The notes below the pieces were generated by a model. It worked only from the letters and a program-made list of their open reading frames with translations. It searched no databases and was not told the DNA's origin. A DNA stretch of 33,898 nt from Bacillota bacterium (GTDB lineage Bacteria > Bacillota > Clostridia > Lachnospirales > Lachnospiraceae). Of this stretch, positions 7,442 through 16,575 are shown in pieces; the stretch's first letter is position 1, and each line of letters starts with the position of its first letter. The stretch is from positions 1 to 33,898 of the forward strand of contig JAEXGM010000018.1 in assembly GCA_023450835.1 (NCBI GenBank). Reading direction: 5' to 3'. The position numbers and the translations under genes were made by a program.

Positions 7442-9700
7442 TCAATAATTCATACTAAGACGAAACAAATCAATTGCCCCTTCCAGTTCTTTCATACAGG
7501 TTGAAAGCTTGTTTGATAATTGATACAAACCTTCCATGGAATCCTTCTGGGTCTCACTGAGAGCATTTACTTCTTCCGTAGCGGCCGCTGTTTCTTCTGT
7601 AATTGCCGCGATATTTTCCACGTTGCTCACCATATTTTTCTTACAGGTGTCCATCGAGGCAGCCTGTTCATGGATGCCCTTAAGCTCTTTGTCCACTATT
7701 TGCAATGCGTCAAATACCCGGGTAAAGGTCTCTGTCATTTTACCAAGGGACTTTTTCTGGTCATCGTAAACCAGGTTGGATTGTTCCAGCAGCTTTACGG
7801 TATCCTGGGTCTTATGGCCGATTTTAATCAGCGCTTCTTTCACATTCACACCGGAAGCCTGTGACTTTTCGGAAAGCTTCTTTATTTCCTGCGCTACGAC
7901 ACTAAAGCCCCTTCCTGCCTCACCGGCCCTTGCGGCTTCAATGGAAGCATTCAAAGCCAGCAGGTTCGTTTCTTCATTGATACTGTCTAAGAACACCATG
8001 ACTTCATCAATGTTTTTTGTTAATTGACTCAGCCCATGAATACTGTCTCCCAGGGAATTTGTAATCTCCAGAAAAGCTGTCATGCTGCTGTGGAGCAGTT
8101 CCAGATCTGCCTTTGCAATGTTAATTTCCCTCTGAGTGACCTGATTGCTTCCGGAGATACTCTCCACCTTCGTTAAAGTCTCCTGTATACTTTTAGCCAA
8201 AGCTTCCATAACCCGGATGCTTTCCTGATTTTCCTCCGACTGCTGAACGGCCCCTTTCGCTATATCGTTAAAGGATAGAGACAGCTGTTCCATACAGCCG
8301 ACAGATACCTTTGCGGAATCACTGAGAATATGGCTGTCCTTTAGAGTTGAGATGATTACACCTTTGGTATCAGCTAATAGCCGGCTTATATTGCTTAGCA
8401 TATGGTTAAAGCTCATGCACAGGAGTGTAGTTTCATCTCTTCCCCTGATATCGCTAATAGCGGACAGGTCCCCTTCCTTCGCTTTATCCATCAGCTTCAT
8501 CAGCCGTATTATCGGCCTTGAGTAACCCTCTGCAATAATCGTTCCCACAAGAATGGCCAGTACCACAAAAAGCACTATCAAGGCAAGGATAATCCAGAGG
8601 GATTGTGTCATATCCTTTGTTAAAGTACTTTCCGGCAAATGCATCACCACCGTCCAGCCGTTGGTAAGCCCTGCATAGTTTGTCATGATTCCATCCTCTG
8701 TAACAGCAGTTCCATTCAGCGGTCCATTATCCTCATTACCTTTTGGGTTCCCGCTCTTTTCCGTTTCTTTCGAATCTTTTGTTGTTTCCTGAGCCTTGGC
8801 AATTACAGCGAGAATACCCTTTTGAATGTCAGCCGGTACTTCTTCTGTTGAAAACAGTATCTGCTTCTCATCCGACAGCAGACTCAGGCAAGCGCCTTTC
8901 ATTAACTGAATACTGCTGATATTTGAAAAAATGCTTTTTATACTGACTTCCGCTACCATAATTACCACTTTGTCCTGAACCTTCTTATTGGTAAAAACAT
9001 AGGGGACTTTTCTCATAACAAACATAGTTTCCGGCTGGTCTTTGGACTTAATCTGCCATACATAGTCATAGCCCTGCAAGAGAGCCGGCATTTCAAGTAT
9101 CTTTTTTACATCAATTGAGGGCTCTGCTCCGAATATATCTTCCTCCGATAATATCATTGTCAGCTTCTTTATATTCTTATCAGTCGTGGGAACTGCCGCT
9201 ATTTGCTGGTTAATGCTGATACCTGCCTCGTACGCCGTGATTTTATCTTCTGAGTAAAGATTGTTGACCAGGCCGCTGGTCATGGTAAGATTAGTTCCCA
9301 CGTTGTCAATGGCTGTCTCCACCTGCCTGATAAAGTAATTCGCGTTCACTGCTGTCTGCTTTACCATCTCAAGAGACAGATTCTGGCTGTTGTCATGAAC
9401 CACCTTTGTCGATATCTTTGTAGATACCAGACTTACGACCCCTAAAGGCAGGCATGCAAATAATACGAAAAATACAATCAGCTTGTAACGTATCGGAATT
9501 ATCCTTATATTTCTGTCTTCTCCCTGTTTCCGGTGAACTTCAGAGGCAGTTTCCTTTTCTTTCTTTTCCGGTTTCGTCTTTTTATTCCCCTTAAATTTAT
9601 CCAGAAGATATCCAATACGGCCATCTCTGTCCTGAATTTTCCTCATTTGTTTTGCCCCCAATAATCTAAAAAATGGAGCCTTAACTTTTGGTATGGTCAT
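7442..9700 (-). CDS. Methyl-accepting chemotaxis protein
   Basis: A 752-residue chemoreceptor. An unusually long, very basic N-terminal cytoplasmic tail (about 70 residues, many Lys and Glu) leads to TM1 (about 73-95). Next come an extracellular sensor region of about 270 residues (Cache-like by length and position), TM2 (about 368-390), a HAMP domain and a signalling domain. The kinase-control hairpin tip is clear (EETNLLALNASIEAARAGE, then GRGFSVVAQEI). The ATG at 9700 lacks a Shine-Dalgarno sequence. An internal ATG at 9646, preceded by GGGGG, would remove 18 residues. It sits inside a glycan-uptake operon, between a permease and a lipoprotein, which suggests it senses the sugar or the loaded binding protein. 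A non-chemotactic MCP role cannot be excluded. Confidence 0.9.
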   Translation of the reverse strand: MTIPKVKAPFFRLLGAKQMRKIQDRDGRIGYLLDKFKGNKKTKPEKKEKETASEVHRKQGEDRNIRIIPIRYKLIVFFVLFACLPLGVVSLVSTKISTKVVHDNSQNLSLEMVKQTAVNANYFIRQVETAIDNVGTNLTMTSGLVNNLYSEDKITAYEAGISINQQIAAVPTTDKNIKKLTMILSEEDIFGAEPSIDVKKILEMPALLQGYDYVWQIKSKDQPETMFVMRKVPYVFTNKKVQDKVVIMVAEVSIKSIFSNISSIQLMKGACLSLLSDEKQILFSTEEVPADIQKGILAVIAKAQETTKDSKETEKSGNPKGNEDNGPLNGTAVTEDGIMTNYAGLTNGWTVVMHLPESTLTKDMTQSLWIILALIVLFVVLAILVGTIIAEGYSRPIIRLMKLMDKAKEGDLSAISDIRGRDETTLLCMSFNHMLSNISRLLADTKGVIISTLKDSHILSDSAKVSVGCMEQLSLSFNDIAKGAVQQSEENQESIRVMEALAKSIQETLTKVESISGSNQVTQREINIAKADLELLHSSMTAFLEITNSLGDSIHGLSQLTKNIDEVMVFLDSINEETNLLALNASIEAARAGEAGRGFSVVAQEIKKLSEKSQASGVNVKEALIKIGHKTQDTVKLLEQSNLVYDDQKKSLGKMTETFTRVFDALQIVDKELKGIHEQAASMDTCKKNMVSNVENIAAITEETAAATEEVNALSETQKDSMEGLYQLSNKLSTCMKELEGAIDLFRLSMNY

Positions 9701-9780
9701 GTAAGCAACGATAACAAATAGAAAGACTCCATATCATATGTATTCTTAAACCCGGCAAAGCTTTCTGCCAATACAGGCGA

Positions 9781-10644
9781 TTACTTTATTCCGGAATGTG
9801 CCATGGTATTCATGACCTTACTCTGAAGCAGGATAAACAATAAAATATTGGGTAAAAACATGATAAGTGCGCCTGCCGCCGCTATTCCCTGCCCGACTAC
9901 CGTGTTATTGGTACTTACCAGGGTGCTCATATAAAAGGCCAGGGTCTTCATGTTCTCCCTCGTCGTAAACATGTTAGAGGTTTCAAGGTTTCCCCACACC
10001 TGCTGAAAGGAAAGAATGCAGACCGTAGCAACTGCCGGCTTGATTAAGGGCAGAATAACTTTTCTGTATACCCGGAAAGTACTTGCTCCGTCTACATAAG
10101 CAGCCTCCAGAAGTTCATCCGGCACCTGGTCAATAAACTGTTTTAACAGAAACAGCCCCACCGGCATAGCAAGCAGCGGCAGAATATGGGCAAAGTACGT
10201 ATCCATAATCCCCATCTTATCAATAATTAAATATCTCGGTATTAATACCGCTGCCGGTACAAACATCATAGAGAGCGTATTGGCTTCAAATATCAGATTC
10301 TTGCCTTTAAAGGACAGCTTTGACAGGGCAAAGCCTGCCATAGAGCCGATAATAACCGCAAGGAACACCACTGAAAGTGTAATCAGCAGGGTATTAAACA
10401 GATATCTGCTTAACGCTACGGAAGAAGTTTGTGCTGTCTGGGATAATTTCGTAAAGTTATCCAGGGTAGGATGAACTGCAAAGAATTTCGGCGGGAAAGC
10501 AAACAATTCTCCTAAGGGTTTAAATGCATGATTTATGATATAAACAATCGGCAGTGCCATAAATAATGCCAGCGGCACTAAAACAATATAGAATTTTAAC
10601 TGGTCCTTACTGAAACCTTTGGGATTAATTGTTATGCTCTTCAT
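9781..10644 (-). CDS. CUT1 sugar ABC transporter permease, MalG type
   Basis: A 287-residue inner-membrane permease with about six hydrophobic segments. The EAA loop that contacts the ATPase is visible: EAAYVDGASTFRVYRKVILPLIKP. The N-terminus (IVYIINHAFKPLGELFAFPP) is typical of the MalG/LacG branch. The ATG has GGAGG 4 nt upstream. A heavily structured 151-nt gap separates it from the binding-protein gene. By sequence style (short, MsmG/LacG-like) it may pair with the MalF-type permease at 18621-19508 rather than with its nearest neighbour; this is inference. No ATPase gene is nearby, so a shared MsiK-type ATPase is expected. Confidence 0.92.
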   Translation of the reverse strand: MKSITINPKGFSKDQLKFYIVLVPLALFMALPIVYIINHAFKPLGELFAFPPKFFAVHPTLDNFTKLSQTAQTSSVALSRYLFNTLLITLSVVFLAVIIGSMAGFALSKLSFKGKNLIFEANTLSMMFVPAAVLIPRYLIIDKMGIMDTYFAHILPLLAMPVGLFLLKQFIDQVPDELLEAAYVDGASTFRVYRKVILPLIKPAVATVCILSFQQVWGNLETSNMFTTRENMKTLAFYMSTLVSTNNTVVGQGIAAAGALIMFLPNILLFILLQSKVMNTMAHSGIK

Positions 10645-10795
10645 AAAACCTCCATTTGGTGCGCTACAGCGCGTACTTAGCTCCTATCAGTGCACCGGGG
10701 CACACATCCAAATACGGATATTTAACTTTTTGCAGGATACAGCACCGCAGGTATACCTGCGATACTGTATCAAGGAATTATTATTTCTAATCAAC
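10645..10795 (-). promoter_or_regulatory. Structured intercistronic region after the binding-protein gene
   Basis: The strongest structure is at 10736-10771: the self-complementary core CGCAGGTATACCTGCG is flanked by GATACAG and CTGTATC. A small GCGCT-AC-AGCGC hairpin (10661-10672) stands just upstream of the permease Shine-Dalgarno sequence. No T-tract follows the main hairpin in the reading direction, so it is more likely an mRNA-stabilising or processing element than a full terminator. It would give more binding protein than permease, as is known for other sugar transporter operons. Confidence 0.6.
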
Positions 10796-12253
10796 TTACT
10801 GCGGCAGATTGGCCAGCCATTCATCCTTGAATTCATTTGCTTTCTTTGTCAGGGTATCCGCCATTTCAGCAGGTGTTACTTCCCTGTTATCAAGCTGAGC
10901 CCATATTCCGTTGTCATTTGCCCAGGTATCAAACTGGCTCCAGCCGGGTGCAACAGAACCAACTGTAGGAACAACATTTGTAAGTCTTTTATAAACTTCT
11001 TTGATATCTTCTCTGTCTGTAAAGTTGGTTACGGCATCCCATACCTTCTCATTCTGGATAACGGGCATACGGCTTACAACGGTAACGCCTGCCTGCTTAT
11101 AGCCTTCCAGACGGTTTAAGCAAGCCTGCTCGCCCCAGGAAGTCCATTTCTGAAGTTCCCAGGCTTCTCTCGGATGCTGTGTAGTAGCAGAGATTACACC
11201 ATAGTCAACAACTGCCATTTGTTTTCCGGAAGGACCGGCAGGCTGAGGGTAGTATAAGAAATCACAGCCGGACTGCTGTTTAACTGCATCTTCAAAGTAT
11301 GCGATTGTCCAGGTCCAGTCAAAATGCATTGCGCTTCTGCCAAAGCCGGGAGGCCATGCTCCTTCATCTCCAAGCCATTTCTTCTTGTCTTCTGCAGATG
11401 CCCATTCACAGATACCCTTGTCGATAAAGTCATACTTTAAATTCATGCCGTCAATCCAGGCCTGGTCAAAATGATAACTGCTTCCGTCCCAGCCTCTCAT
11501 GGATTCATTATCTGTGTACTGAGCAGGGAAATAGTCGGAATAATTAGGATTGGAGGTACCAAAGTTAAAATCTTCCGGATGAGAAATTCTGGTTGCAATA
11601 TCTTTGAAATCATCAATGGTCCAGTCATAAGAAGGCAGAGGCTCATTGTATTTCTCAAATAAAGTCTTATTTAAGAACACCAGATAAGGGAACATAACAA
11701 TTGGCATACTATAGAGTTTGCCGTTAATCTTCGCATTGTTTATCATAGACGGATAGATTTCTTTTGCATCAGGATCTTTATCATAATAGTCTGTTACATC
11801 GAGTGCCCATTGATTGGAAATAGCATCTGTTACAGAGAAAGTCCAGAATACATCGGGCAGAGTGCCGGTTGCCGCAAGGGTAGTAAGTCCATCGTTCCAG
11901 GCGGCCTGGTCTATGGTTACGAATTCTACCTTGATGTTAGGATAAGCTTTCATAAATGCTTCGATCTGTTTGTCTTTTGCTTCTGTTTCACCTTTCTCGC
12001 CAAGACCCCAGCTGGCATAAGTAAGGGTGATATCATCGGTTGTCATAGGTCCAAGCAGGGAATCTGCCTGTGCTTGTGCATCATCAGCTGACGCACCGTC
12101 AGTTGCAGCGGCGTCATTGGTGCTGCTGTCTTCATTTGCGGTTGTTGCTACCGGTGCATTGTTGCCAGTCGTCTTATTTCCCGAGCAGGCAGTGAGACTT
12201 GACAGTACTAATACTACAATCATTAATACTGACACTAATTTTTTTGCTTTCAT
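10796..12253 (-). CDS. Extracellular sugar-binding lipoprotein (CUT1)
   Basis: A 485-residue binding protein with a lipoprotein signal (MKAKKLVSVLMIVVLVLSSLTAC, lipobox LTAC). A Thr/Asn/Ala/Asp-rich linker reaches about residue 60. The mature domain starts ITLTYASWG and contains AFMKAYPNIKVEFV and GTLPDVFWTFS, the usual signature of family 1 solute-binding proteins. AGGAGG lies 8 nt before the ATG. Aromatic residues are frequent (WDGSSYHFDQAWIDGM, WTWTIAYF), consistent with stacking on sugar rings. It follows a MalG-type permease by 89 nt and precedes the stabilising hairpins at 10645-10795. The substrate is probably an oligosaccharide from the glycan attacked by this operon; identity cannot be read from the sequence. 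Confidence 0.93.
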   Translation of the reverse strand: MKAKKLVSVLMIVVLVLSSLTACSGNKTTGNNAPVATTANEDSSTNDAAATDGASADDAQAQADSLLGPMTTDDITLTYASWGLGEKGETEAKDKQIEAFMKAYPNIKVEFVTIDQAAWNDGLTTLAATGTLPDVFWTFSVTDAISNQWALDVTDYYDKDPDAKEIYPSMINNAKINGKLYSMPIVMFPYLVFLNKTLFEKYNEPLPSYDWTIDDFKDIATRISHPEDFNFGTSNPNYSDYFPAQYTDNESMRGWDGSSYHFDQAWIDGMNLKYDFIDKGICEWASAEDKKKWLGDEGAWPPGFGRSAMHFDWTWTIAYFEDAVKQQSGCDFLYYPQPAGPSGKQMAVVDYGVISATTQHPREAWELQKWTSWGEQACLNRLEGYKQAGVTVVSRMPVIQNEKVWDAVTNFTDREDIKEVYKRLTNVVPTVGSVAPGWSQFDTWANDNGIWAQLDNREVTPAEMADTLTKKANEFKDEWLANLPQ

Positions 12254-12342
12254 ACAAAATCCTCCTCTTAAATGAATAGTTTGTTTCTTTCCTATTTAAG
12301 CTTAAGTGACCTAATCCCAGCCCCTTAAGTAAATGGCATATG

Positions 12343-13317
12343 TTACTCTCCGGTAATACCGGTTCTGTCAATTCCTTCTACGAAATATTTCTGCAATACA
12401 AAATACATCAATAGAAGGGGTGATATGGTAATAACTGTAGCAGCCATCTTAATAGCCTCATTGGCAACCGAATCTCCCATAACGGAAGCACCCCATCCGG
12501 CTACGGTCTGTACATGCTGCTTATAGCTGATATCAAAATTCTGCAGTTCCAGAAGCATTGTTCTTACCACCTTGGTATCCGTTGCACTGGTCAGCCCCAT
12601 ATACAGTGCCGTAAAATAGGTATCATTCCAATACCATACGAAAGAAAATAAAAAGCATATGATAAAGGCCGGAACCGCTAAAGGTACGGCAATTCCAAAA
12701 AATATACGAAACTCAGAAGCTCCGTCCACTCTGGCAGCTTCATCCAAAGAAATGGGCGTCTGTTTAAAAAACTGCATAAATATCAGAACAAATATGGCAC
12801 TCTTGGTCCCCTGTCCCAAAAGGGCGGGATAGATCAAAGTCTTTAAGGTGCCAATCATATGATAATCTGAGAACATGGTGTACTTCGGTATCATTAAAAC
12901 GTAAGGCGGTAAGATAAAGGTAAGCAGTATCAGACCGATAAGCAGCTTCTTGAAAGGCACTTCATATCTGGCAAGGCCATAGCCCGTCAATGCACAAACT
13001 GCTGTCTGGGCAAGGGCCGGAATCAATGCGCTTATAATGGTATTCATAACCGTCTTGTCTACCTTCATTACCTCAAAGGCGTCCTTATAATTGCTTAAGG
13101 TAACCGAAGTCGGTATCCACTTAACGGAAGCATCCAAAAGGTCCCCAAGGGACATAAAGCTTTTCACAATCATTTCAAGGATGGGATAAAGATATACAAA
13201 CCCCATTGCGACCAATATGACGTAAACCCCCGCCATATAGAGGGCTCCTCTCTTGCCCGTGCGCCCTATGAGCCTTGACTTGGCTTTTAAAAACAGGGTG
13301 TAGCTTTTATCATTCAT
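12343..13317 (-). CDS. CUT1 sugar ABC transporter permease, MalG type
   Basis: A 324-residue permease with six predicted membrane spans after a basic cytoplasmic N-terminus. The EAA motif reads EAARVDGASEFRIFFGIAVPLAVPA. It is longer than the other MalG-type protein of the operon and has the LplC-like insert before the last helix (about residues 225-290, with FDISYKQHVQTVAGWGASVMGDS). AGGAGG stands 7 nt before the ATG. It lies between the MalF-type permease (13455-14360) and the lipoprotein (10796-12253), forming a compact permease-permease-binding protein set. Confidence 0.92.
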   Translation of the reverse strand: MNDKSYTLFLKAKSRLIGRTGKRGALYMAGVYVILVAMGFVYLYPILEMIVKSFMSLGDLLDASVKWIPTSVTLSNYKDAFEVMKVDKTVMNTIISALIPALAQTAVCALTGYGLARYEVPFKKLLIGLILLTFILPPYVLMIPKYTMFSDYHMIGTLKTLIYPALLGQGTKSAIFVLIFMQFFKQTPISLDEAARVDGASEFRIFFGIAVPLAVPAFIICFLFSFVWYWNDTYFTALYMGLTSATDTKVVRTMLLELQNFDISYKQHVQTVAGWGASVMGDSVANEAIKMAATVITISPLLLMYFVLQKYFVEGIDRTGITGE

Positions 13318-13454
13318 TCACAAACCTCCTATTTACCAACAAGCTGCAAATTTGAGGCATTAGCTCAAATTTGTGTTGAAATTTGTATTTTAAATTTCAA
13401 CAATCCTCCATTTTGCCTATACGCCGCGAATTTGGGCGCCAGCACAAATTCCAA
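13318..13454 (-). repeat. Intergenic tandem hairpins
   Basis: This 137-nt gap between two permease genes holds two perfect 10-bp stem-loops in a row: CAAATTTGAG/CTCAAATTTG (13347-13373, 7-nt loop) and GTTGAAATTT/AAATTTCAAC (13375-13401, 7-nt loop). A weaker one follows (GAATTTG/CAAATTC around 13428-13451). It resembles the gaps at 24656-24760 and 30975-31060 in having a GAAA..TTTC hairpin followed by a GCC-rich tail, so it may be a degenerate dispersed repeat. Confidence 0.55.
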
Positions 13455-14360
13455 CTATTTTCTTCGGATGATTTCCGTACGTACTACCTTGTTCTTTGGC
13501 TCCCGTCCGAAGAGCAGATAGCAGATCAGGAGCAAAAGGGTAATTCCCAGAGAATATATCCAGGCTGCTGCCGAGGCTACTCCGAAACCTCTCTTGGAGG
13601 CATCTAACATACTATCCCTGATCCAGATGATTACGGTATTAATCTCTGAGGTTGCCAGGAATACAATGATATAGATTGCATTAATCAATATCATTCCTCT
13701 GATGGAGGGCAGTACAATCTTCCAGAAAGATACCCAGGAAGAGGCTCCGTCAATAGAGGAGGCTTCATATAGTGCATGGTCAATCTTTTGCAGTCCCGAC
13801 ACAAATATCAGAATTGGGACACCGGAGTACCAGAGTATCAGAATCAATTGGCTGAACAGTGTTGTTACCGGATCTCTCAGGAAATACGGTAATTTATTAT
13901 TTATAAAATCATAGATGCCGTATTGCTCAATCAGAGGTATGGTCGAGGCCCCCTGATTCAAGAGCATGTTCATGACCGGCCCGCTTACTACGACTATTGG
14001 CAGGAAGAACAGTGTACGAAACATTCCTTTTAGTTTGATTTTCTCATTCAGCAGCAGTGCAAGTACCAGGGAGAACACCAGGATAAGAGGGAGCTGCATT
14101 ATAATGCTCTTAAAGAATTCTGCCAGGCTCTGTAAAAAATAAGGGTCCTTGGAAATAAAGTATTTGAAATTCTGCATTCCTACGAATTTGACAGTCCTCC
14201 CTTTTGCCGTAAATGACACTTTACTGAAGCTAAATATAATGGACTGTACAAGGGGATACAGGAAAAAGACCAAAAAGCCTATAATCCAAGGTGTCACAAA
14301 CAATAATCCCGTTATTTTCTGCCTGAATGCAGTGGTAAATATCCTTTTTCGCTTTTTCAT
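13455..14360 (-). CDS. CUT1 sugar ABC transporter permease, MalF type
   Basis: The start at 14360 is preferred over an upstream in-frame ATG (14414) because AGAGG lies 10 nt before it and the product begins MKKRKRIFTTAFRQKITGLL, typical for MalF/LplB-type permeases. The 301-residue protein has six hydrophobic segments, the N-terminal TPWIIGFLVFFLYPLVQSI signature and the EAA loop YEASSIDGASSWVSFWKIVLPSIRG. It follows the DUF5696 stop by 7 nt, so they are tightly coupled. Probable partner: the MalG-type permease at 12343-13317. Confidence 0.93.
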   Translation of the reverse strand: MKKRKRIFTTAFRQKITGLLFVTPWIIGFLVFFLYPLVQSIIFSFSKVSFTAKGRTVKFVGMQNFKYFISKDPYFLQSLAEFFKSIIMQLPLILVFSLVLALLLNEKIKLKGMFRTLFFLPIVVVSGPVMNMLLNQGASTIPLIEQYGIYDFINNKLPYFLRDPVTTLFSQLILILWYSGVPILIFVSGLQKIDHALYEASSIDGASSWVSFWKIVLPSIRGMILINAIYIIVFLATSEINTVIIWIRDSMLDASKRGFGVASAAAWIYSLGITLLLLICYLLFGREPKNKVVRTEIIRRK

Positions 14361-14367
14361 ATTCTTG

Positions 14368-16575
14368 TTACCTCTTTCTCTGGTCAGAACCCATAACCTG
14401 ATAGGACATAGCACCTACCGTAACTTCTCCGTTCCTGTAGTCGGAATCAGAGTAGTTAATGAGTATGTTCACTCCATTATCATAAAGGACGGATACTACC
14501 TTATCATTCAAATAGGTATGGGACTTAATCCCGCTGCCTTCTACCTGTCTTAATACGGAACCGATGCGCTCATAATAGTCTTCGATAGTTGGCTTTAATA
14601 CCTCATATTCGGACGTATATATATAAGAAGAATTGGTATTTCTAAGCTTGTTTGGCGATTCCTTGGTCAGAAGGAAATTCGGATATGCACCGTATTCCAG
14701 CATCTTCAGAAAATACTGGGTTTCATTTGCCTTAAAGTTACTGTACTGAGCCCAGTAAGGAAGGTAACCCCTTAACACAATAGGAAGGAAAGGCACTTCT
14801 TTGCTGATATAGCTGTAATTCGAGGTAGAAAGCGGCATATCGTAAAACTTACCGGTATATTTCCATAAGTACTCATTGGGATTCTCCAGGGAAATATTAA
14901 AATCCTGCAGTTCTTTTAACGATTCTTCATACATTTCCGCTGTGTCACCTCTTGTATATATCTTCCCTCCCGAGTAATAAGAGAAAAGGGTATCAGGCAA
15001 AGAAGAAAGGGCTATATTGCCGATAGCGGTATCTTCATATCTGCCTATCCACTGCTTCACAAAACTTAAGGTCTTTGAAGGTGTCAGGTAGTACATATAG
15101 GGAAATACATAGGCATTCGTCGGCTTTTCTACCAGCATCTGATTGATTCCCTTGACAATATCCTTTGCCGTATTATAGAACCGCTTGGGGTTGGCAAGAA
15201 GGAAATCCTGCTTTAGTACCAGGCTGATGTCCTTTTGCTTTAATTCCTTTGCAAGGTCATAAAGCTCTTTCTGGCTGCCAAGCTTTCGTTCTACCTTGAA
15301 TTTTCCGCTGCCGTAGTTCAAGGAGGCTCCCTTTTGCTGCCAGCCCGTATAGACAGGCAGAAGGTCTTTTACCCCGCTTTGCACCATATTATCTATGATT
15401 TCTTCCATATTCTTAATCGTAGTCATAGGAACTACCTGGTTAAAGATAAACCATTTCTTGGTATCTGCGCCGAAGAAATCCACCTTAAGCTGAAACTTAT
15501 CTTCCTGCTTTTGCAAATCACCTTTTTGGACCAGATACTGCTGATACACCTTTGCCAGCCCGGTATAATCCGCCTGGTCTCCATTTACTGTTTTATAGCT
15601 TATGGAGATATCTCTCATATAGGGCTTTTTTTCAAAGGTCGGTACGCCGGAGGAAGCAGCCGTCTGCATGGTATAGATTTCACGGTAGTTAAACCTGGCA
15701 GTGACCCAGTTATAGTCCGTCATAACTCCGTTCGGATAAGCTAATATTTCCGCATTGTACTGTCCATCTTCTGCAACACCTAAAAATCCCTGCTTACTTT
15801 TTGTATAGACCATTCCAAATACCGGCGCCGTAATTTTCTCCGGCTCCACTACCGCAGGCTGATTGTAATAACTTTCTCCAGGGGCTTCAATACCCGCATT
15901 GGAACCATAAATCTTCTTGGCGTAGGGGGTTTTGTATTTCCCGTGATTATCCTTTAAGTCAATAAGAGCTCCCGCTCCTTCCGGAATCAGTATGTACCCT
16001 TCTTTTTCCGCTCCTTTGGTTGCGCCAAACAGGGGATAAAGATATACTGCTGACAGCTTGTAATCTTCTCCTTCTTTGATGCTGTCCTTCTTAACAGAAG
16101 CAGAGAAGCCGTCTTCCTTTAAGCGTACTTCCAGACCGATATGAAAGTCATAGGATGGATACTCAATCGCCACATCAAAACCATTCTCATAATAGGTAAA
16201 GGTTTTCTTCGCATTTCCTTTTATCAGATCCACACGTTCCGGCATAGCTGCCTTACTGGTGCACAGTTCTACGGAGATACCGGAGCTTAAGAAGCCTTTC
16301 CAGGACTGATTGGAGTTCTCATCTTCCACAACGGACTCATATACATAGCCGGTTTTCTTATCCTTAAGAGTAATTCCCAGGGTATCTTCATCCAGATTCA
16401 TAACATAATTGTCATTTTCAAAAATATCTGTCTTAACGCTGCTGCCGGTCAGGGCAGCTACTTTTTCTGTATTTTTAATAAGAGAGGTGTTATTATCCGC
16501 TGACGTTATGGTCACGCCTTCCACCGCAAGAACAGCGGTCAATAATAAGCACAGTAGTCCTTTTTTACCTGCCAC
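14368..16575 (-). CDS. DUF5696-type secreted protein, possible cryptic glycoside hydrolase
   Basis: A 735-residue protein starting with GTG, with AAGGAGG 9 nt upstream, and overlapping the YIP1 gene by 11 nt. It begins with a signal peptide (MAGKKGLLCLLLTAVLAVEG) and no lipobox. The organisation looks like a large glycoside hydrolase. About residues 50-330 are rich in beta strands of the galactose-mutarotase-like kind (LGITLKDKKTGYVYES, YILIPEGAGALIDL). About 370-650 read like an alpha/beta barrel (LLPVYTGWQQKG near 410, SLPDTLFSYY near 525), with a beta C-terminus (NILINYSD). Proteins called DUF5696 are known to accompany NHL/YIP1 membrane proteins and CUT1 permeases. Hydrolase activity is inference from fold-like patterns; no catalytic pair can be assigned. 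Confidence 0.8.
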   Translation of the reverse strand: MAGKKGLLCLLLTAVLAVEGVTITSADNNTSLIKNTEKVAALTGSSVKTDIFENDNYVMNLDEDTLGITLKDKKTGYVYESVVEDENSNQSWKGFLSSGISVELCTSKAAMPERVDLIKGNAKKTFTYYENGFDVAIEYPSYDFHIGLEVRLKEDGFSASVKKDSIKEGEDYKLSAVYLYPLFGATKGAEKEGYILIPEGAGALIDLKDNHGKYKTPYAKKIYGSNAGIEAPGESYYNQPAVVEPEKITAPVFGMVYTKSKQGFLGVAEDGQYNAEILAYPNGVMTDYNWVTARFNYREIYTMQTAASSGVPTFEKKPYMRDISISYKTVNGDQADYTGLAKVYQQYLVQKGDLQKQEDKFQLKVDFFGADTKKWFIFNQVVPMTTIKNMEEIIDNMVQSGVKDLLPVYTGWQQKGASLNYGSGKFKVERKLGSQKELYDLAKELKQKDISLVLKQDFLLANPKRFYNTAKDIVKGINQMLVEKPTNAYVFPYMYYLTPSKTLSFVKQWIGRYEDTAIGNIALSSLPDTLFSYYSGGKIYTRGDTAEMYEESLKELQDFNISLENPNEYLWKYTGKFYDMPLSTSNYSYISKEVPFLPIVLRGYLPYWAQYSNFKANETQYFLKMLEYGAYPNFLLTKESPNKLRNTNSSYIYTSEYEVLKPTIEDYYERIGSVLRQVEGSGIKSHTYLNDKVVSVLYDNGVNILINYSDSDYRNGEVTVGAMSYQVMGSDQRKR

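Noticed and set aside
9701..9716. cre-like half site (AACGATAACA) before the chemoreceptor gene
   Set aside because: Only 10 of 14 consensus positions match and no convincing promoter is next to it.
10796..12253. Several open frames on the plus strand opposite the binding-protein gene and other operon genes
   Set aside because: They have no ribosome binding sites, no recognisable motifs, and lie entirely opposite strongly supported genes.
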